DNA of 64,000 nucleotides, taken from positions 22,589,347 through 22,653,346 of the forward strand of contig CM055909.1 of the NCBI GenBank assembly GCA_029582155.1, read 5' to 3'. The stretch is from Panopea generosa. Lineage: Eukaryota; Mollusca; Bivalvia; Adapedonta; Hiatellidae. A program made the position numbers and the translations under genes. The notes beneath the pieces were generated by a model. The model did no database searches, was not told where the DNA came from, and was given only the letters and a program-made list of their open reading frames with translations. Below are positions 12,166 to 23,567 of the stretch, piece after piece (the first letter of the stretch is position 1; every line of letters begins with the position of its first letter).

Positions 12166-13842
12166 CGCCTCATTATGATAGATTCAGTAATTTGCCTAGC
12201 ACTGTGGTTAATTAAATATCATGAACGAAAGAACGGCATACGCTTGCCTGCAGTTATTGTTTGGCTGTTTAATGAATATTCATGGCGGTGAATGTGTCGT
12301 GCCGTCACTCAGATGTTTCGTACCTATGTTTAAAAATTGATTTAGTTAACTAAAAAGAAGTTTCCGTTGCGAAATGCATCTTCAAGTATTTATAAAATAA
12401 GGTTAAAATTATTTACGTACATTTGAATCCGAAGAGCGCTTCTTTTTACTAATGGGTGTTCACCTTTTTTCTGGAAAAAATATCGACGCTGAGTACACGG
12501 TGCAAATAAGAAATTAAAATATTATAGCATGTATGCAGGTCTGCATGTCGTTTCTAGTTTACAAAGTTGCATAGCTGTGGTAAATAATTGAAAAGCAATC
12601 TACTTCGGTTTACTAAAATTGGTATATTCGTGTTTCCGTCTTCCTATATTTAGCATAAAACTAACCATATCTTTCGCAGTCTCCAATATTGAAGAATTGC
12701 ATATTTGGAACACCTTTCCCATTAACCTAATACAGAAGGATGACGGATTTTGACGAGTATGTACGATCTTATAACTGCTATCTAATTAGTGCACGTGTCG
12801 GCATTTGTGACAAGAAGTGAAGATGTTTTTCATGAGTTTTTATCGGCATTTTTTAAAAAAAAAATCCATGAAAAAAAACTATAACTCCAATTTGTTATTT
12901 TAAAGTTTTTACTCATATTTTTAAAACAGTCGTGACATCACTAATTTTATAAAAAAAATGATGATTTCTTTAATTATGAGCTACATTCAGAGCTTAATGT
13001 ATTCATGTAGTTTATATATTATGTTTAGTGTTCCACCAAATAACAATAAACTATGCAACATACACGGGTATTTGTTCATTTACTTTAACACTAAACCGTA
13101 AAAACAGAAGTCGTTAGAACACATGCTTGTTAACACTTGTTTTATCATCTCAAATGGTGATAAAAATATTCATGTACAAGTATTTTATTGCCCCGATTGA
13201 TTGTGATGAAGCACCTTGCGCTATAAGATAACACGCTGTAAAGCGTTCGGTAAATATACGTTAAAGCTGGGCCATTGATTGCAGTGGCGGGTTCGTGATT
13301 TATTTGTGTGAAGGATTTTATTTTCATACATGTGGTTGGGGTTTATTATGACTTAGAGAAGGCATATACAATTTTAGGGGGCATTCTATATTGACCGTTT
13401 TAGGGGAGAGAGTTCGCTATTCGATGCTCGCCAGTTCTTTATTCGCGAATGTGTAGGCCCCTAGCCCATAGATCTGCTTGTGGACTGAGTGTTTTATATT
13501 GGGCTATAACTCATAGACTGGTGTCATGATTAGTTAGGCAATGTTGTTGATATAGAGTAAATTTATAACGTTTTTGTTTTTAGAAACTGGATGTATTGTA
13601 CGCCCATACTATGGAATTTCTTTTTTAAAGGTCGTTGTGTACAAATAGATAGAAACAAAATGTGTATAACTTACTATAGTGTGTTTTCTGATACAGGAGA
13701 TGTGATGATAATACTTATTGCAGAGGTCTTCGGGCCTCTGTACATTGTGTTTTACTATTTTAACTGCGTTCCGTTTTGAGATCATGCCTTGTGAATTGAA
13801 TTACTGAAACTTGAACACAGTCTACGTCGTGCTGCTGCACAA
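12166..13842. other. long AT-rich stretch without recognised features
   Basis: Nothing was supported as a gene, RNA or repeat. Small frames at 13145-13327 and 13591-13779 have no domain. Confidence 0.45.
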
Positions 13843-13844
13843 AT

Positions 13845-14138
13845 GATTGATTGAATATTTTAGAGCGTCATTTTTATACCATCGAGGGCTAACAGACGGT
13901 CAGTTAACCTAACCACTGTTTCCTGGGGTCTTGACAGGTTAAACAGTACTCAAGCACACCTCATCTCCGCAAGTAACAGATAACTTTCTCACTTGAATCA
14001 GCGGTGAGAGACAAATGATAATGAGACACAATGACGTATATCAATCATCACGGAGACTGTTGCCGGGCGGGGATTCATACTCACGACCCCTGGATTGATA
14101 GTCAGACGCGCAACCGGCTGAGCTAATCGGGTCCGGCG
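13845..14138 (-). mobile_element. tRNA-derived SINE family A, copy 1
   Basis: Minus-strand element. Its tRNA-like head lies at 14062-14138 (the rc reads GCTCAGCCGGTTGCGCGTCT with a B box) and its 3' end at 13845 ('gattgaatatttt' in + orientation). It shares head, body ('ggctaacagacggtcagtta') and tail with copies at 14821, 15500 and 29744. The head keeps tRNA promoter boxes but a weak cloverleaf, so it is not a tRNA gene. Confidence 0.85.
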
Positions 14139-14171
14139 CAAGCGTGGAAAAAAGTCCTAAGTCCAACCAAG

Positions 14172-14520
14172 AACTTATATAGAGAAGGACAAGCAACCGA
14201 TTGAGATATTATGAACGCTCGCGTATTCACGCAAATTCTCGCAAAATCTCGTTTTCAAATATCTTAACTTCCATTTATCTTATCTCAGAAATACAAATAA
14301 AAATTATTTCTTTGCACAATGGAATTTTTTTACGAAACGAGACCATTTCAGGCAAATTGTGTTTAAAATTGTTAAAGTACATATGATTACACAATGTGCA
14401 TACTGTAACTAAAAAATCGAGGAAAGTAATTGAAACTACTTCAAACTGCAATATTTAAAGCCAAGATCATTTTGCATGTTTAAATATTAAGATATTATTT
14501 ATTAACATCTAATGTTACTC
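14172..14520 (+). repeat. dispersed repeat family E, copy 1
   Basis: Begins near 'acttatatagagaaggac' and continues with 'cgctcgcgtattcacgc', 'tttctttgcacaatgga' and 'gtgtttaaaattgtt'. Near-complete matches lie at 37556-37900 and 62803-63140, partial ones at 35720-35920 and 61838-62030. All five are in + orientation. Class unknown, non-coding. Confidence 0.75.
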
Positions 14521-14820
14521 AACATACACCATACATTAGTTGCCTGCGTAATTTGAAGGATTAATTTGTGGTTAAACTATCCACACCACACCGCGGCTAG
14601 TTTGTTTCCTGGTGTAATATTGTATTTGTTATATAAATTGATTCATATTGTATGTGTGTGGTTAGGTGGCCGTAACACTAAAATGAAACTATGTGTTGGG
14701 GGAAAAAAGCTTCATTTTAGTCCAGTTTGTTGACGTGCGAGATTACTTACCCCAACATTTTAATTATACCAATTAGATGGCCATTTGATCGACATTCCAC
14801 CTTTGACATCTCCTAGCCGA

Positions 14821-15092
14821 GCCCGATTAGCTCAGTCGGTTACGCGTCTGACTATCTATCCAGGGATCGTGAGTTCGAATCCCCACCCGGAACAGTCTCC
14901 GCGATGATTGATATATGACATTTTGTCTCATTATTATTCGTCTCTCACCGCCGATTCGAATGCTGAAGTCATCAGTTTCTTGCGGGTGTGCTCGAGTACT
15001 GGTTAATCCCAGGAAATAGTGGTTATGTTAACTGATCGTCTGTTAGCCCTGGATGGCATACAAATGATCCTAAATATTCAATCAACGAAACA
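14821..15092 (+). mobile_element. tRNA-derived SINE family A, copy 2 (best-ordered)
   Basis: Head GCCCGATTAGCTCAGTCGGT (A box) and 'gagttcgaatcccc' (B box) at 14821-14893, then the family body, ending 'ctaaatattcaatcaa'. It is the only + strand copy of this family here and shows the full order head, body, tail over about 270 bp. Confidence 0.87.
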
Positions 15093-15499
15093 ATCAATTA
15101 ACCGTAAAATCCACTCTTAAAAAGCCATGCTGACCTCTACATTGTGTTTTTAAAAAGCCAACTCTTTTATATTAGCGCTGTATTTCTTATATCGCTATGC
15201 CAACGTTTTTTTGCTCAATCAACATATTTCAGCTACAAAATAAGTAATTCCTGGAAATGTTGATATCTTTCAGTGTTTTTTTACACATAAGTTTAAAAAT
15301 TAAAATGGTGCATAGTATGTATCGTGTATGTGATATTTATGTGAGCTTGTCCGAACATTTAGTACTCGTAAAGAATAATCCTAAATTAAGAAAAAATCAA
15401 AGGAGTGGAAAATTACACCGATTTTTATCATAAATCAGTTGTTTAACCGCAACACGCGTTAACTAAGTTGTGTAAACGGTTAGGACATATACTGATATA
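15093..15499. other. no feature recognised between SINE copies
   Basis: AT-rich, with no exon-like or repeat signal found. Confidence 0.4.
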
Positions 15500-15793
15500 T
15501 TGATTGGATATTTAGCGTCATTTTTATGCCATCGAGGACTAACAGACGATCAGTTAACCTAACCACTGTCTCCTGGGGTCCTGACAGGTTAAACAGTAAC
15601 CAAGCACACTCCATCTCCGCAAGTAACTGATACCTTTCTCACTTGAATCAGCGATGAGAGACGAATGATAATGAGACGCAATGTCGTATATCAGCCATCA
15701 CAGAGATTGTGGCCGGGCGGGGGATTCGAACTAACGACCCCTGAATTGATAGCCGCGCTAACGCTCTAACGACTTAGCTAATCGGTCCCGGCT
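15500..15793 (-). mobile_element. tRNA-derived SINE family A, copy 3
   Basis: Same architecture as the copy at 13845-14138 and the same orientation, with the head at about 15713-15793. The anticodon-arm part of the head has several changes and a small expansion relative to the other copies. Confidence 0.83.
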
Positions 15794-15931
15794 AAGCTGA
15801 TAGATGACAGTTTGTTATTCTGCACGCTTCGTTTTTTCGGTGTTCAAGTAATTTATCTTTTCAATATTGGAGGTTAATTAATGTTCGCAGTGACTTAGTT
15901 ATATTGCCAAAATAAGTGTATATGTTTATAT

Positions 15932-16200
15932 GACTGATGTGTGGAGTAGTTTCTATTTTTGAATGGGGTTCAACATCATTTTCAACATATTTCAGGTTAT
16001 ATATGGCGTATCCTGTTGTAATGGTGCAGGAAGACTGTAGCATGAATCTGATTAAAACCACCGGCCTTCCACAAGTCACTGACGAACTTTCTCACAAAGG
16101 TTTTTTTTACAATAGCGAGTTGGACTCGAACCTACGACCTTAATGGTGACAGATATGTGAATTATGAGATTTTGAGACCTGCCAGTCACGAAGGACTTCT
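15932..16200 (-). mobile_element. SINE family D, diverged copy
   Basis: The reverse complement matches the SINE at 40559-40817: a B-box head 'gtaggttcgagtcc', then 'gagaaagtt', 'cttgtggaag', 'gccatatataacctgaaat' and a 'tgttgaaaatg' tail. The A-box end beyond about 16143 is degenerate. It has a shared central domain and a tRNA-like head. It is older than the 40559 copy, judged by the visible mismatches. Confidence 0.75.
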
Positions 16201-16325
16201 TATCTATGATCTCATATCAAACTTAATGGTCTTCTTACGAAACCGTGTACAAAATTGTTCTATTTCCCCGCAAGTTATTCATACCAGGACAACGGCATAC
16301 TTAGTGAGTCCGTTATTCGTACTTT

Positions 16326-16402
16326 AATATAATAATAATAATAATAATAGTAGTAATAATAATAACAATAATAAATAATAAAGTAAAATGATAATAATAA
16401 AG
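16326..16402. repeat. (AAT)n microsatellite
   Basis: AAT/ATA triplets with a few interruptions. Confidence 0.93.
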
Positions 16403-16920
16403 TCTTATTTTACGAGAGAACTCATTTGAAGGAGACAATCTTCTGTGAGGCCCTCATAATTTCAACTTGAAACTGGTCATAATAATTTATTTACTACAAA
16501 ATGTTAACTCGATATTCACTTCTTTCGATTTCTCGTCAGTATCACAGGACATGGATTGTTTGTGTTTTTACACACTCACACACAAAACTATTCAGTTAAG
16601 AGAACCGCCATATACACCATCTATAAATTTGAATAATTTATTTAAACTTTTAAAATGGGTGTCTTCATACAATCGCTTTGAGATCTGACACCTGTCTTGT
16701 TTACGGTTGGTAGTCCTGTTTGAAGATACATCTGTACCTGTTTACACTTGACATCGTGGCGTTGCGACAAATATGTTTCCGGTCAAAATGCAAATTTGTG
16801 TTTTAAAAGCTTTTGTGAAAGTGTTCAGGTTTTTTTGCTACTTCCTTTTTAAAATATTGTCAAGGTTATGTGAAATAATATTTCTTTGAATGTCGTTTTT
16901 TTTATCATGCATGGTTTGTT
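16403..16920. other. no gene seen
   Basis: No exon, RNA gene or known repeat recognised. Confidence 0.4.
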
Positions 16921-16943
16921 GGGGGGGGGGGGGGGGGGGGGGG
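16921..16943. repeat. poly-G tract, 23 residues
   Basis: Twenty-three uninterrupted G residues. It may form G-quadruplex structures and may be mis-sized by sequencing. Confidence 0.95.
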
Positions 16944-17035
16944 TTATTGTCTTATTTTTTGGTGTTGTTTTGTTTTCGAAACCTTTATTGGAGAAACACA
17001 ACAGAAATTTCTTTTTACTGAGTAGTTGTTGTTGT

Positions 17036-17255
17036 ATGGTGTTTAGCGTTGCTTTCAACAATTTTTCAGTCATATCGCGAAGGTGCCTTATACAGACAGT
17101 ATTCTGAGCGCTGTCACACTGTAGTATCATGCCGCAGACACATGGTATGATACCCCATCCAGTCACATTTAACTGACACCGGGTTGACCAGACCTAGAAC
17201 TCTCCTCTAAATGCTGAACGTCAAGGGAGGACGCTTCTAGTACTTAACTGAGAAG
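17036..17255 (-). mobile_element. SINE family B, copy 1 (head missing)
   Basis: Shares 'tttcagtcatatcgcgaagg', 'tatcatgccgcagacacatg' and 'ccagacctagaact' with 22165-22470, which keeps a tRNA-like head. The head is absent here, so the copy is 5'-truncated. In + orientation the left edge reads 'tttagcgttgctttcaac', similar to the tail of family A. Confidence 0.75.
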
Positions 17256-17540
17256 TATAAGGAAACAAGCTATACTGTCTTAAAAGACAAAAACAAAATT
17301 AAACTTGAAACAAAGTATGTCATTATAATTCAAAAATCTTTATCATTTTCTTGTTCGGGAGCTGTAATATATAATTCCATCACTGACTTTATTAAACAGT
17401 CAGTCAGTCAGTCTTTTACAGTTTAAACTTAAATATTTTCAATGGAGCAGATCATAACATACCAATCAAATATATATATAATACTTATCTATATGGTCTT
17501 TGAAAGTTAGTATATTGGATGTTCGTTTGTTAATAAATGT

Positions 17541-17808
17541 TTAACCCTTTACACCATAGATACGCGTTTTCCCGCACCAATCACAGAAGGCCTTTGAAAA
17601 CAGTGCATGAAGAGTTCAGATTGCTCATAACGAGCAATCTGAACACTTCCTGCACTGTTTTCCACTCTGTCAGTTAATATAAACATAATTCACCCAATAA
17701 TTCAAAAGCCTTCTATATTAGAGGTGTCCAAAGGCGTCTATATTAGAGGTATCCAAAGGCGTCTATATTAGAGGTATCCAAATGGGTCTATATGAAGTAA
17801 AGTTTTAA
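17541..17808 (+). mobile_element. piggyBac-like MITE (TTAA-flanked), copy 1
   Basis: Left end TTAA|CCCTTTAC at 17541. The right end near 17797-17808 (GTAAAGTTTTAA) is a degenerate form of GTAAAGGG|TTAA. It carries an internal hairpin near 17610-17640 and a short 25-bp tandem repeat ('tctatattagaggtatcc'). It is the same element, in opposite orientation, as 30449-30752. There is no transposase, so it is non-autonomous. The piggyBac assignment rests on TTAA and CCC/GGG ends only. Confidence 0.65.
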
Positions 17809-17996
17809 TTAACGGTGTTCTTGTTTAATTTTGTTATTGAAGACTGCGGGGAAGATTTGATTAAGTCTCGTAAAATAAAATGTTATTGCTATTATTAGTA
17901 TAAATTAATTCCGAATTGTTTGATACATGTATATCAATTCAACCAAAACGTGACAAAAACGATATTTTAATCGGAGGTGGTTGGTTGGTTACATAC

Positions 17997-18245
17997 GGTA
18001 TTAGCGTCGTTTTCAAAAAATGCTTAAGTAACAACGCGACGGCGACTACTTGAAACAGTTTTTTGAGCGCTGACGCACTAGAGTATCATGCCGCAGACAC
18101 ATGGTATGATACCGCACTAGAGTATCATGCCGCAGACACATGGTATGCTACCGCACTAGAGTATCATGCCGCAGACACATGGTATGATACCGCACTAGAG
18201 TATCATGCCGCAGACACATGGTATGATACCCAGCCTAGTCATATT
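17997..18245 (-). mobile_element. SINE family B, copy 2, with internal 39-bp tandem expansion
   Basis: Starts (+ orientation) 'ttagcgtcgttttcaa' and runs into four tandem copies of a 39-bp piece (about 18075-18231). The piece includes GTATCAT...ATGATAC inverted repeats, which occur once in the other family B copies. The 71-codon open frame across it encodes 13-residue repeats because 39 is divisible by 3 and is not a gene. Confidence 0.78.
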
Positions 18246-20090
18246 ATACTGACTTTAATTTTTTGTAAGCTGTACTGAGGGATGATCCATCCCCACCCTG
18301 TTACACATATTACGGGGTGAATAAATAGGCCACCAGTTGATGTATTAAACATTTAACGTTATAAGTTGCCAAACAGCGATACTATTGTAATAAGTGCCGG
18401 GTTCAAGAGGTTTAAAACTATACCACGTGATGTGCAAGAAGCTATTATGGGTTAAACATAAACAGTACATGTACATAGATATGGGAGTCTCCCGTTGAAA
18501 CTTTAACATGAGAATTGTTATTTATCAAAGAGAATGAAATGAAATTAATGTGAATCAAGCGTTTCAGTTTTATCTCAATTGGCTAATTAATGACAAACCG
18601 ATGCATGCAGACGAGATTCTTGTTTCGGAATTAAGTCGGAATTTAACGAGTTTGTGCGAACGCTGTTGTTTTTTGTTTTTGTTTTTTTTTGCTGTCTGTT
18701 CTTTGTTTTAGTATTATTTGTTTCGATATATAGCCGGAATTATAGAGTTAGTGCCACACGAATGCTGTTGAGATTTTTGTTGCCTGTTTTACAATAAGCT
18801 TTAGTTTGATTAGCGCGGTTGTATGGATGCTGTTTTGGAACTGTTATACATTATGCTTGAATCGGAGTAAAACCAGAATAAAGCAAGTTGGTACGATTGC
18901 TTTGTTTGCAACATGTTATATTGTTGTGCTTGAATCAGAATTAAACCGGAATTAAGCGAGTTGGTACGATTGCTTTTGTTAATACAAAACTGTAATTAAG
19001 CGATTTTTGTAGTTTTTTTATTTTATTATTTTTGTTGTTGTTGCTGTTGTTTAGCGAAGTACTAGTCGATAGTATGAAAGAGCTTTTTGATAAAGTTAAT
19101 GTAACCAATGTATTTGCTTTTTTAAAAGCGGTTAAACTGTTTAAACATTTTTGGTTTAAAACCCGTTGATGGGTGAAATGATTAAGTATATCGTTCATTT
19201 CCCTGTATTTAATTGAGTTTTTCATTTATTTATTTGTAAATAGTTTTAATAAATTTTAACCATATTTATTTAATAAAATTATTTTTGTCATCACATTCAT
19301 TAATCTTTGCGCGCACAAAATGACCTATTAATGTGTCGACGTGCCGTAAAACACCATTCATTCATTCATTCATTGTTTTGTTTTTTGTATGTATGTGTGT
19401 TTTTTGGGGTGTGGGGTGGGTTGCTTTCATTTGTTAGCTCAGTTAATCACAAACGCCTATCTGTTACTGTTGTTTTCCAATCTCTTTATTATTTCTTAAT
19501 ATCGTTATTGATAGTATCTAATCAATACTTTAAGCGGAATGGTAGTGTAGTATACATGGTGTAGACTACTCACAACAGAGGTCGCAGGTTCTTCCCAAGC
19601 TCGAACACAATAAAAGTATTTCTTTCTCTTTGGAATTTTTTTTGAAATTTTTTATGTTTATTTTCTTTAAAAAAAATCTTTGTTTTTTTTTTTTTTGGAA
19701 TTTTTTTTATGAAAATAAAAAGGGTCGGGACGGCATGAAAATAAGGGGGCGGGCGGGAATGATAATTTAGCAATTAATTTATCATGGCTGTATATAGATT
19801 TCATTTACTTAATGAAATCTTTAACTGGTATGTGCATAAATATACCGGGACGGCGCCCAAACTTTCATGCCATGTGTAAAACATCACCCTTTTACTGACT
19901 GGTTAAATATTCTGTTGAAGAAAATTAACGTGATATAACGTTACTGTTGTCGTAGAAAAAACACACGCAAACCTGTCATTACAGCTGTATTTATTACATT
20001 TGTGTATTTTTGTCTCAGGGTGTATTGCTGGGATTCATTTGTTTTATAATAAAACGTAAATAATTCGCATAAAAACTGAAAATAACGGAC
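18246..20090. other. AT-rich stretch, one possible SINE head
   Basis: At 19535-19605 'tggtagtgtagtatacatgg' plus 'ggtcgcaggttc' look like worn tRNA A and B boxes, possibly a SINE remnant. T-rich tracts lie at 19620-19700. No gene was recognised. Confidence 0.35.
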
Positions 20091-20129
20091 CGACAATCTT
20101 CAAAGTTAACATCAAAAAACAATTATACA

Positions 20130-20190
20130 TACTCGGCCAATTCCGCCAGCCTTCGGAATTAGGATAATCGGCGAGTTGTTTCGAATGATA
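20130..20190. repeat. short hairpin-forming repeat
   Basis: AATTCCG and CGGAATT face each other across 'ccagcctt', within 'actcggcc...ggcgagt'. The pattern looks like a terminal or internal piece of a common molluscan repeat. That origin is my recollection of repeat style and is unverified. Confidence 0.35.
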
Positions 20191-20214
20191 AAAAAAAGAT
20201 ACCGAATGATGATT

Positions 20215-20700
20215 GAAGTGTGTAGGTGTAACCCCACCATTGATTTTTGTTCTTTATTCTATAGTAAATAATAAAAGTTTGAAGGCTTGTTATTCATAGA
20301 GGGTCCCAAATGAAAGAAGTGAAACCTACATTTTACTGTTTGTCAACCTCTGCACTATCAAAATATGATGAGAAAAGTAGGGGTCATGTGTCATATAAGA
20401 GATTTTTTTTCTGCTCAGTGTGTACACTGGTGACAAAGTGAAAGTAGACTTCTGAAATCATGAATTCATACCCCAATTTCCAAGCATCATTTTTTTTTTC
20501 TAAATTCACAATTCAAACATGACAATGCTATCAAAATGTTCAAAATACATCAATAATGCCATTCAAATAAAAAAATGAGCATTAAAATAAGGAAAATGCA
20601 TTTTTAAAGAAGAAGAATTGAGGATTATTTATAACCGCCATTATGCGACTACCCCACGGAAGCACTTCCTTTTTGCAATGGTGGCACTATGCCTGTACGA
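20215..20700 (+). repeat. dispersed repeat family F, copy 2 (longest)
   Basis: Shares long near-identical blocks with 62110-62575 (+) and 36150-36520 (-): 'tttactgtttgtcaacctct', 'gtcatgtgtcatataagaga' and 'caatttccaagcatcatt'. It ends near 'aaccgccattatgc'. Non-coding, class unknown. Confidence 0.8.
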
Positions 20701-22160
20701 CTTAACCAACTTTTTTTTATATTCAATTCAAATCAATTTATAATCACTATTTAGTTTATTGATGCAATTAAAAGGTAATTAAATTTGATCATTTTTAACA
20801 AAAATGTCAAATAAATAATTTCATGTAAGCATTTTCACGAATTTCTTATTAGCGTTGATTCAACAAATTTAAATACGTACATGTTTAATATAAGCATTGA
20901 TTCAACAATTTGAACTCTTACATAATTTATGAGGATAGCGGGTTCTATCACTCACCACAGTATGGTACATTATCTGCATTTACTTAGGACTGACTGAACC
21001 CAGATCGACTTCGAGATTGATTTTTCTGAGTTGTTAGGTGTTTTTTTCCAACAACTGATGTAATATTAATACGTTTTAATTAAGCTATTAAGCTGTACGT
21101 GCCGTTTTACGTGTAGTTTTTTTTATGTTTTGAGGGTCCTTATGTTGATAGCACTCAACGTTCAGGTTGCTTGGAAGATATCACGGTTGGGACTAAAATG
21201 GCCGCACTTGAGGTTAAGTTCTATTGCTTTTTATAAAATATAACCGTACACACACTACCAGAATAATTCCCATGAGGAAGAGATAATTTAGATTTAATTT
21301 CACACAAATACAATTTGATCTATAAATATACGGATCACACCATGCTGAATATCTGCACGCTTGAATTTTTTTATTGAAGACAATTTCTATACGTTTAGCG
21401 GCCGTAAGATATATGAAAAATCTATTCTGATGTGCAAATAGCTTTCAAACAGAATTGCTATCGGCACGCGATTAAAAACATGCCCGTTCTCGCCAAGAAG
21501 GTTACCGGTATAGGAAGCAGTATTTTTTTTATATTTTAACAAATAATCGGAAGTACACATTTACATTCGTGATGCAACTTTCAAAGGACATACATTTTAG
21601 TTTGTCGAGGGATTCCGTGACACTCATGTTTTATGTCACGCTTAGTGTAAAATTTGAAGCTATGAAAAAGAGGGGAAATTCATTTAGTGTGACGCCGACT
21701 TTTTTTTTTTATCTTTTGTTAACCTTATAAGATATTCTTTCAAAAATTTACAAAAAAAAATGCGCAAATGAAACATTCCTATATGTCACAATTTGTTCGT
21801 ACGAAATTACGAAGCTTGATGAAATGGTACCTTCGATCCCGTTTCAGTAGACGCGGGAGTACAAAGTAAGCGCGACTTTTGCTGTTCCATTAATTCGACT
21901 GAAACTTACGCATACCGTAATTGATTTAATAATATTTTATGCTGGATAATTAATAAAAAGGACAAGTTGGTAATAGTGATATAAATATAAGGAATGAACT
22001 TCGTTTGTTGAACATTCATGGGATGTGAGCCTGTATGGAAAGGACTTGGAAAGTTTTACGTTTACTCATTTTTATACACGTGATGCGTGTAAGTTCATAT
22101 CTCGTAAACGTTCAAAATATGAAATGCATTCCTTAACAGTTTTTAATGATGTAGTTGTAG
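20701..22160. other. no gene seen
   Basis: AT-rich. No exon-like sequence, RNA gene or tandem repeat was recognised. Confidence 0.4.
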
Positions 22161-22164
22161 TGGT

Positions 22165-22470
22165 AATATGGTGCTTAGCTTCGCTTTCAACAATTCTTCA
22201 GTCATATCGCGACGGTGTCTACTTGAGACAGTATTCTGAGCGCTGTCACACTGGAGTATCATGCCGCAGACACATGGTATGATACCCCACCCAGTCACAT
22301 TATACTGACACCGGCCCGACCAGACCTAGAACTATTCTCTAAATGCTGAGCACCAAGCGAAGAAGCTTCTAGTACCATTTTACATGTATTTGGTATGGTC
22401 CGGCTGGGGTTCGAACCCACGCCATTTCGCATGCGAGGCGGACGCTCTACCACTAGACCAAGATGCGATC
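22165..22470 (-). mobile_element. SINE family B, copy 3, with tRNA-like head
   Basis: The head at about 22394-22468 (minus) reads TTGGTCTAGTGGTAGAGCGT ... GGGTTCGAACCCC, with clear A and B boxes. The body carries 'ccagacctagaact' and 'tatcatgccgcagacacatg'. It is the most complete family B copy, about 305 bp. The head could be mistaken for a tRNA gene; the attached body shared with 17036 and 29600 shows it is a SINE. Confidence 0.8.
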
Positions 22471-23430
22471 TTATCAGTTTTTAAGTACCTAACATTTATA
22501 TATAATCAATCATTATAGTTCAAACATTTTTAACAAATTACAAACGACATATTTCCATTATGCTAAATGTTACCTCACCGCACAATAATTGACCCATTTA
22601 ATCTCCAAGTGGTACAAAATAAGTGTGTTTTAAAGATCATTCAATTGTCATTGGATAAAAATGTTTGATTTATAAGTTCATAGATAAACTTGTTGGCCGT
22701 CTAACGAATTAAGCTACGCTTCGTTGTCGCAACTGGATTTCATTAGAACTTGACTTAAAAACTATATTCACTTTTAGATTAAAACGATGTTATTGTTGAT
22801 AGGAAAATTGGCGTATTATTGATATTTTTTTCAGTAGCAAATGGATTTTAAAGATCATGATAAAGACGTATTTCCCAGTAAACTTACAGTTAGTCATGCC
22901 ATATTATCTATACAGACAGCTATATACATCCGAGATATAGAATTATCAATTTCTAATCAAAAATGTTTTGAGTTAAATAATTCATTAATTTACTTCAGTG
23001 TTTTGAGTGTAACAAATGACGTACACTGTATTTCCTCGATTGTTCGATTGTCATTACATTCCCCAGTAATATCCAGTGAAGTCTGGCCATTCCCGTAACA
23101 TTAAGATGTAGTGGGCGGACTGGTATAATGTTTATTGTAATACATAACGGAATCCGCTCAGGGACAATCAACTGGAGCTCAGTCATTGATACTGAACATT
23201 TAACATTATCACAGGAGCGCATTATTTTTCATGGGGGCGAGTTATATGCTACTTCCGGTAAAAACAAATATTATAAAGCCACAACTCCCATTTGCGTCCT
23301 TACGAGGAGAGACTCCAAATCTCACCCCCTGACTGGATTTGCCTTTACATTCCATTTAATTGAAATTAATGTGTATTTGTTTTGTTCTTTTCATAAACAT
23401 GTATTCAGTATGGATTGTTTTATTTTGCAG
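22471..23430. other. region upstream of the first PCGF coding exon
   Basis: Open frames at 22841-23098 and 23128-23487 show no domains. The acceptor 'attttgcag' at 23422-23430 is the only functional-looking signal, so this stretch is probably the end of the 5'-UTR intron. Confidence 0.45.
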
Positions 23431-23567
23431 GGAGTGGTTTTTGGTCAGCATGACGACACTGTGCCCGAAGAAACCAAATCTCGCTGAAATCTCGCCGCAT
23501 TTGATTTGCGCGTTATGTGGAGGATACCTAATTGACGCAACGACGATCGTAGAATGTTTGCACTCTT
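23431..23567 (+). CDS. PCGF exon 1 (coding from 23450), first half of RING
   Basis: The acceptor is ttttgcag|GGAG and the donor ACTCTT|gtaagt. The start ATG at 23450 has A at -3, and no other ATG precedes it within the exon. It encodes residues 1-39 plus one base of F40, including zinc ligands C20, C23, C36 and H38. The frame is open upstream to the acceptor, so a start in an upstream exon cannot be excluded; BMI1 begins at a similar distance from its RING. Confidence 0.92.

Noticed and set aside
14821..14893. Functional tRNA gene on the + strand
   Set aside because: Has A and B boxes but a poor anticodon stem and is joined to a body shared with three other copies, so it is a SINE head.
18063..18278. 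71-codon frame with 13-residue repeats
   Set aside because: Comes from the 39-bp expansion within a SINE copy.
22394..22468. Functional minus-strand tRNA gene
   Set aside because: The tRNA-like part is well kept, but the attached body recurs at 17036 and 29600, showing a SINE head. A tRNAscan-SE run could still score it.
23128..23487. 119-codon frame overlapping PCGF exon 1
   Set aside because: A different frame from the RING-encoding one, crosses the exon 1 acceptor, and has no domain.
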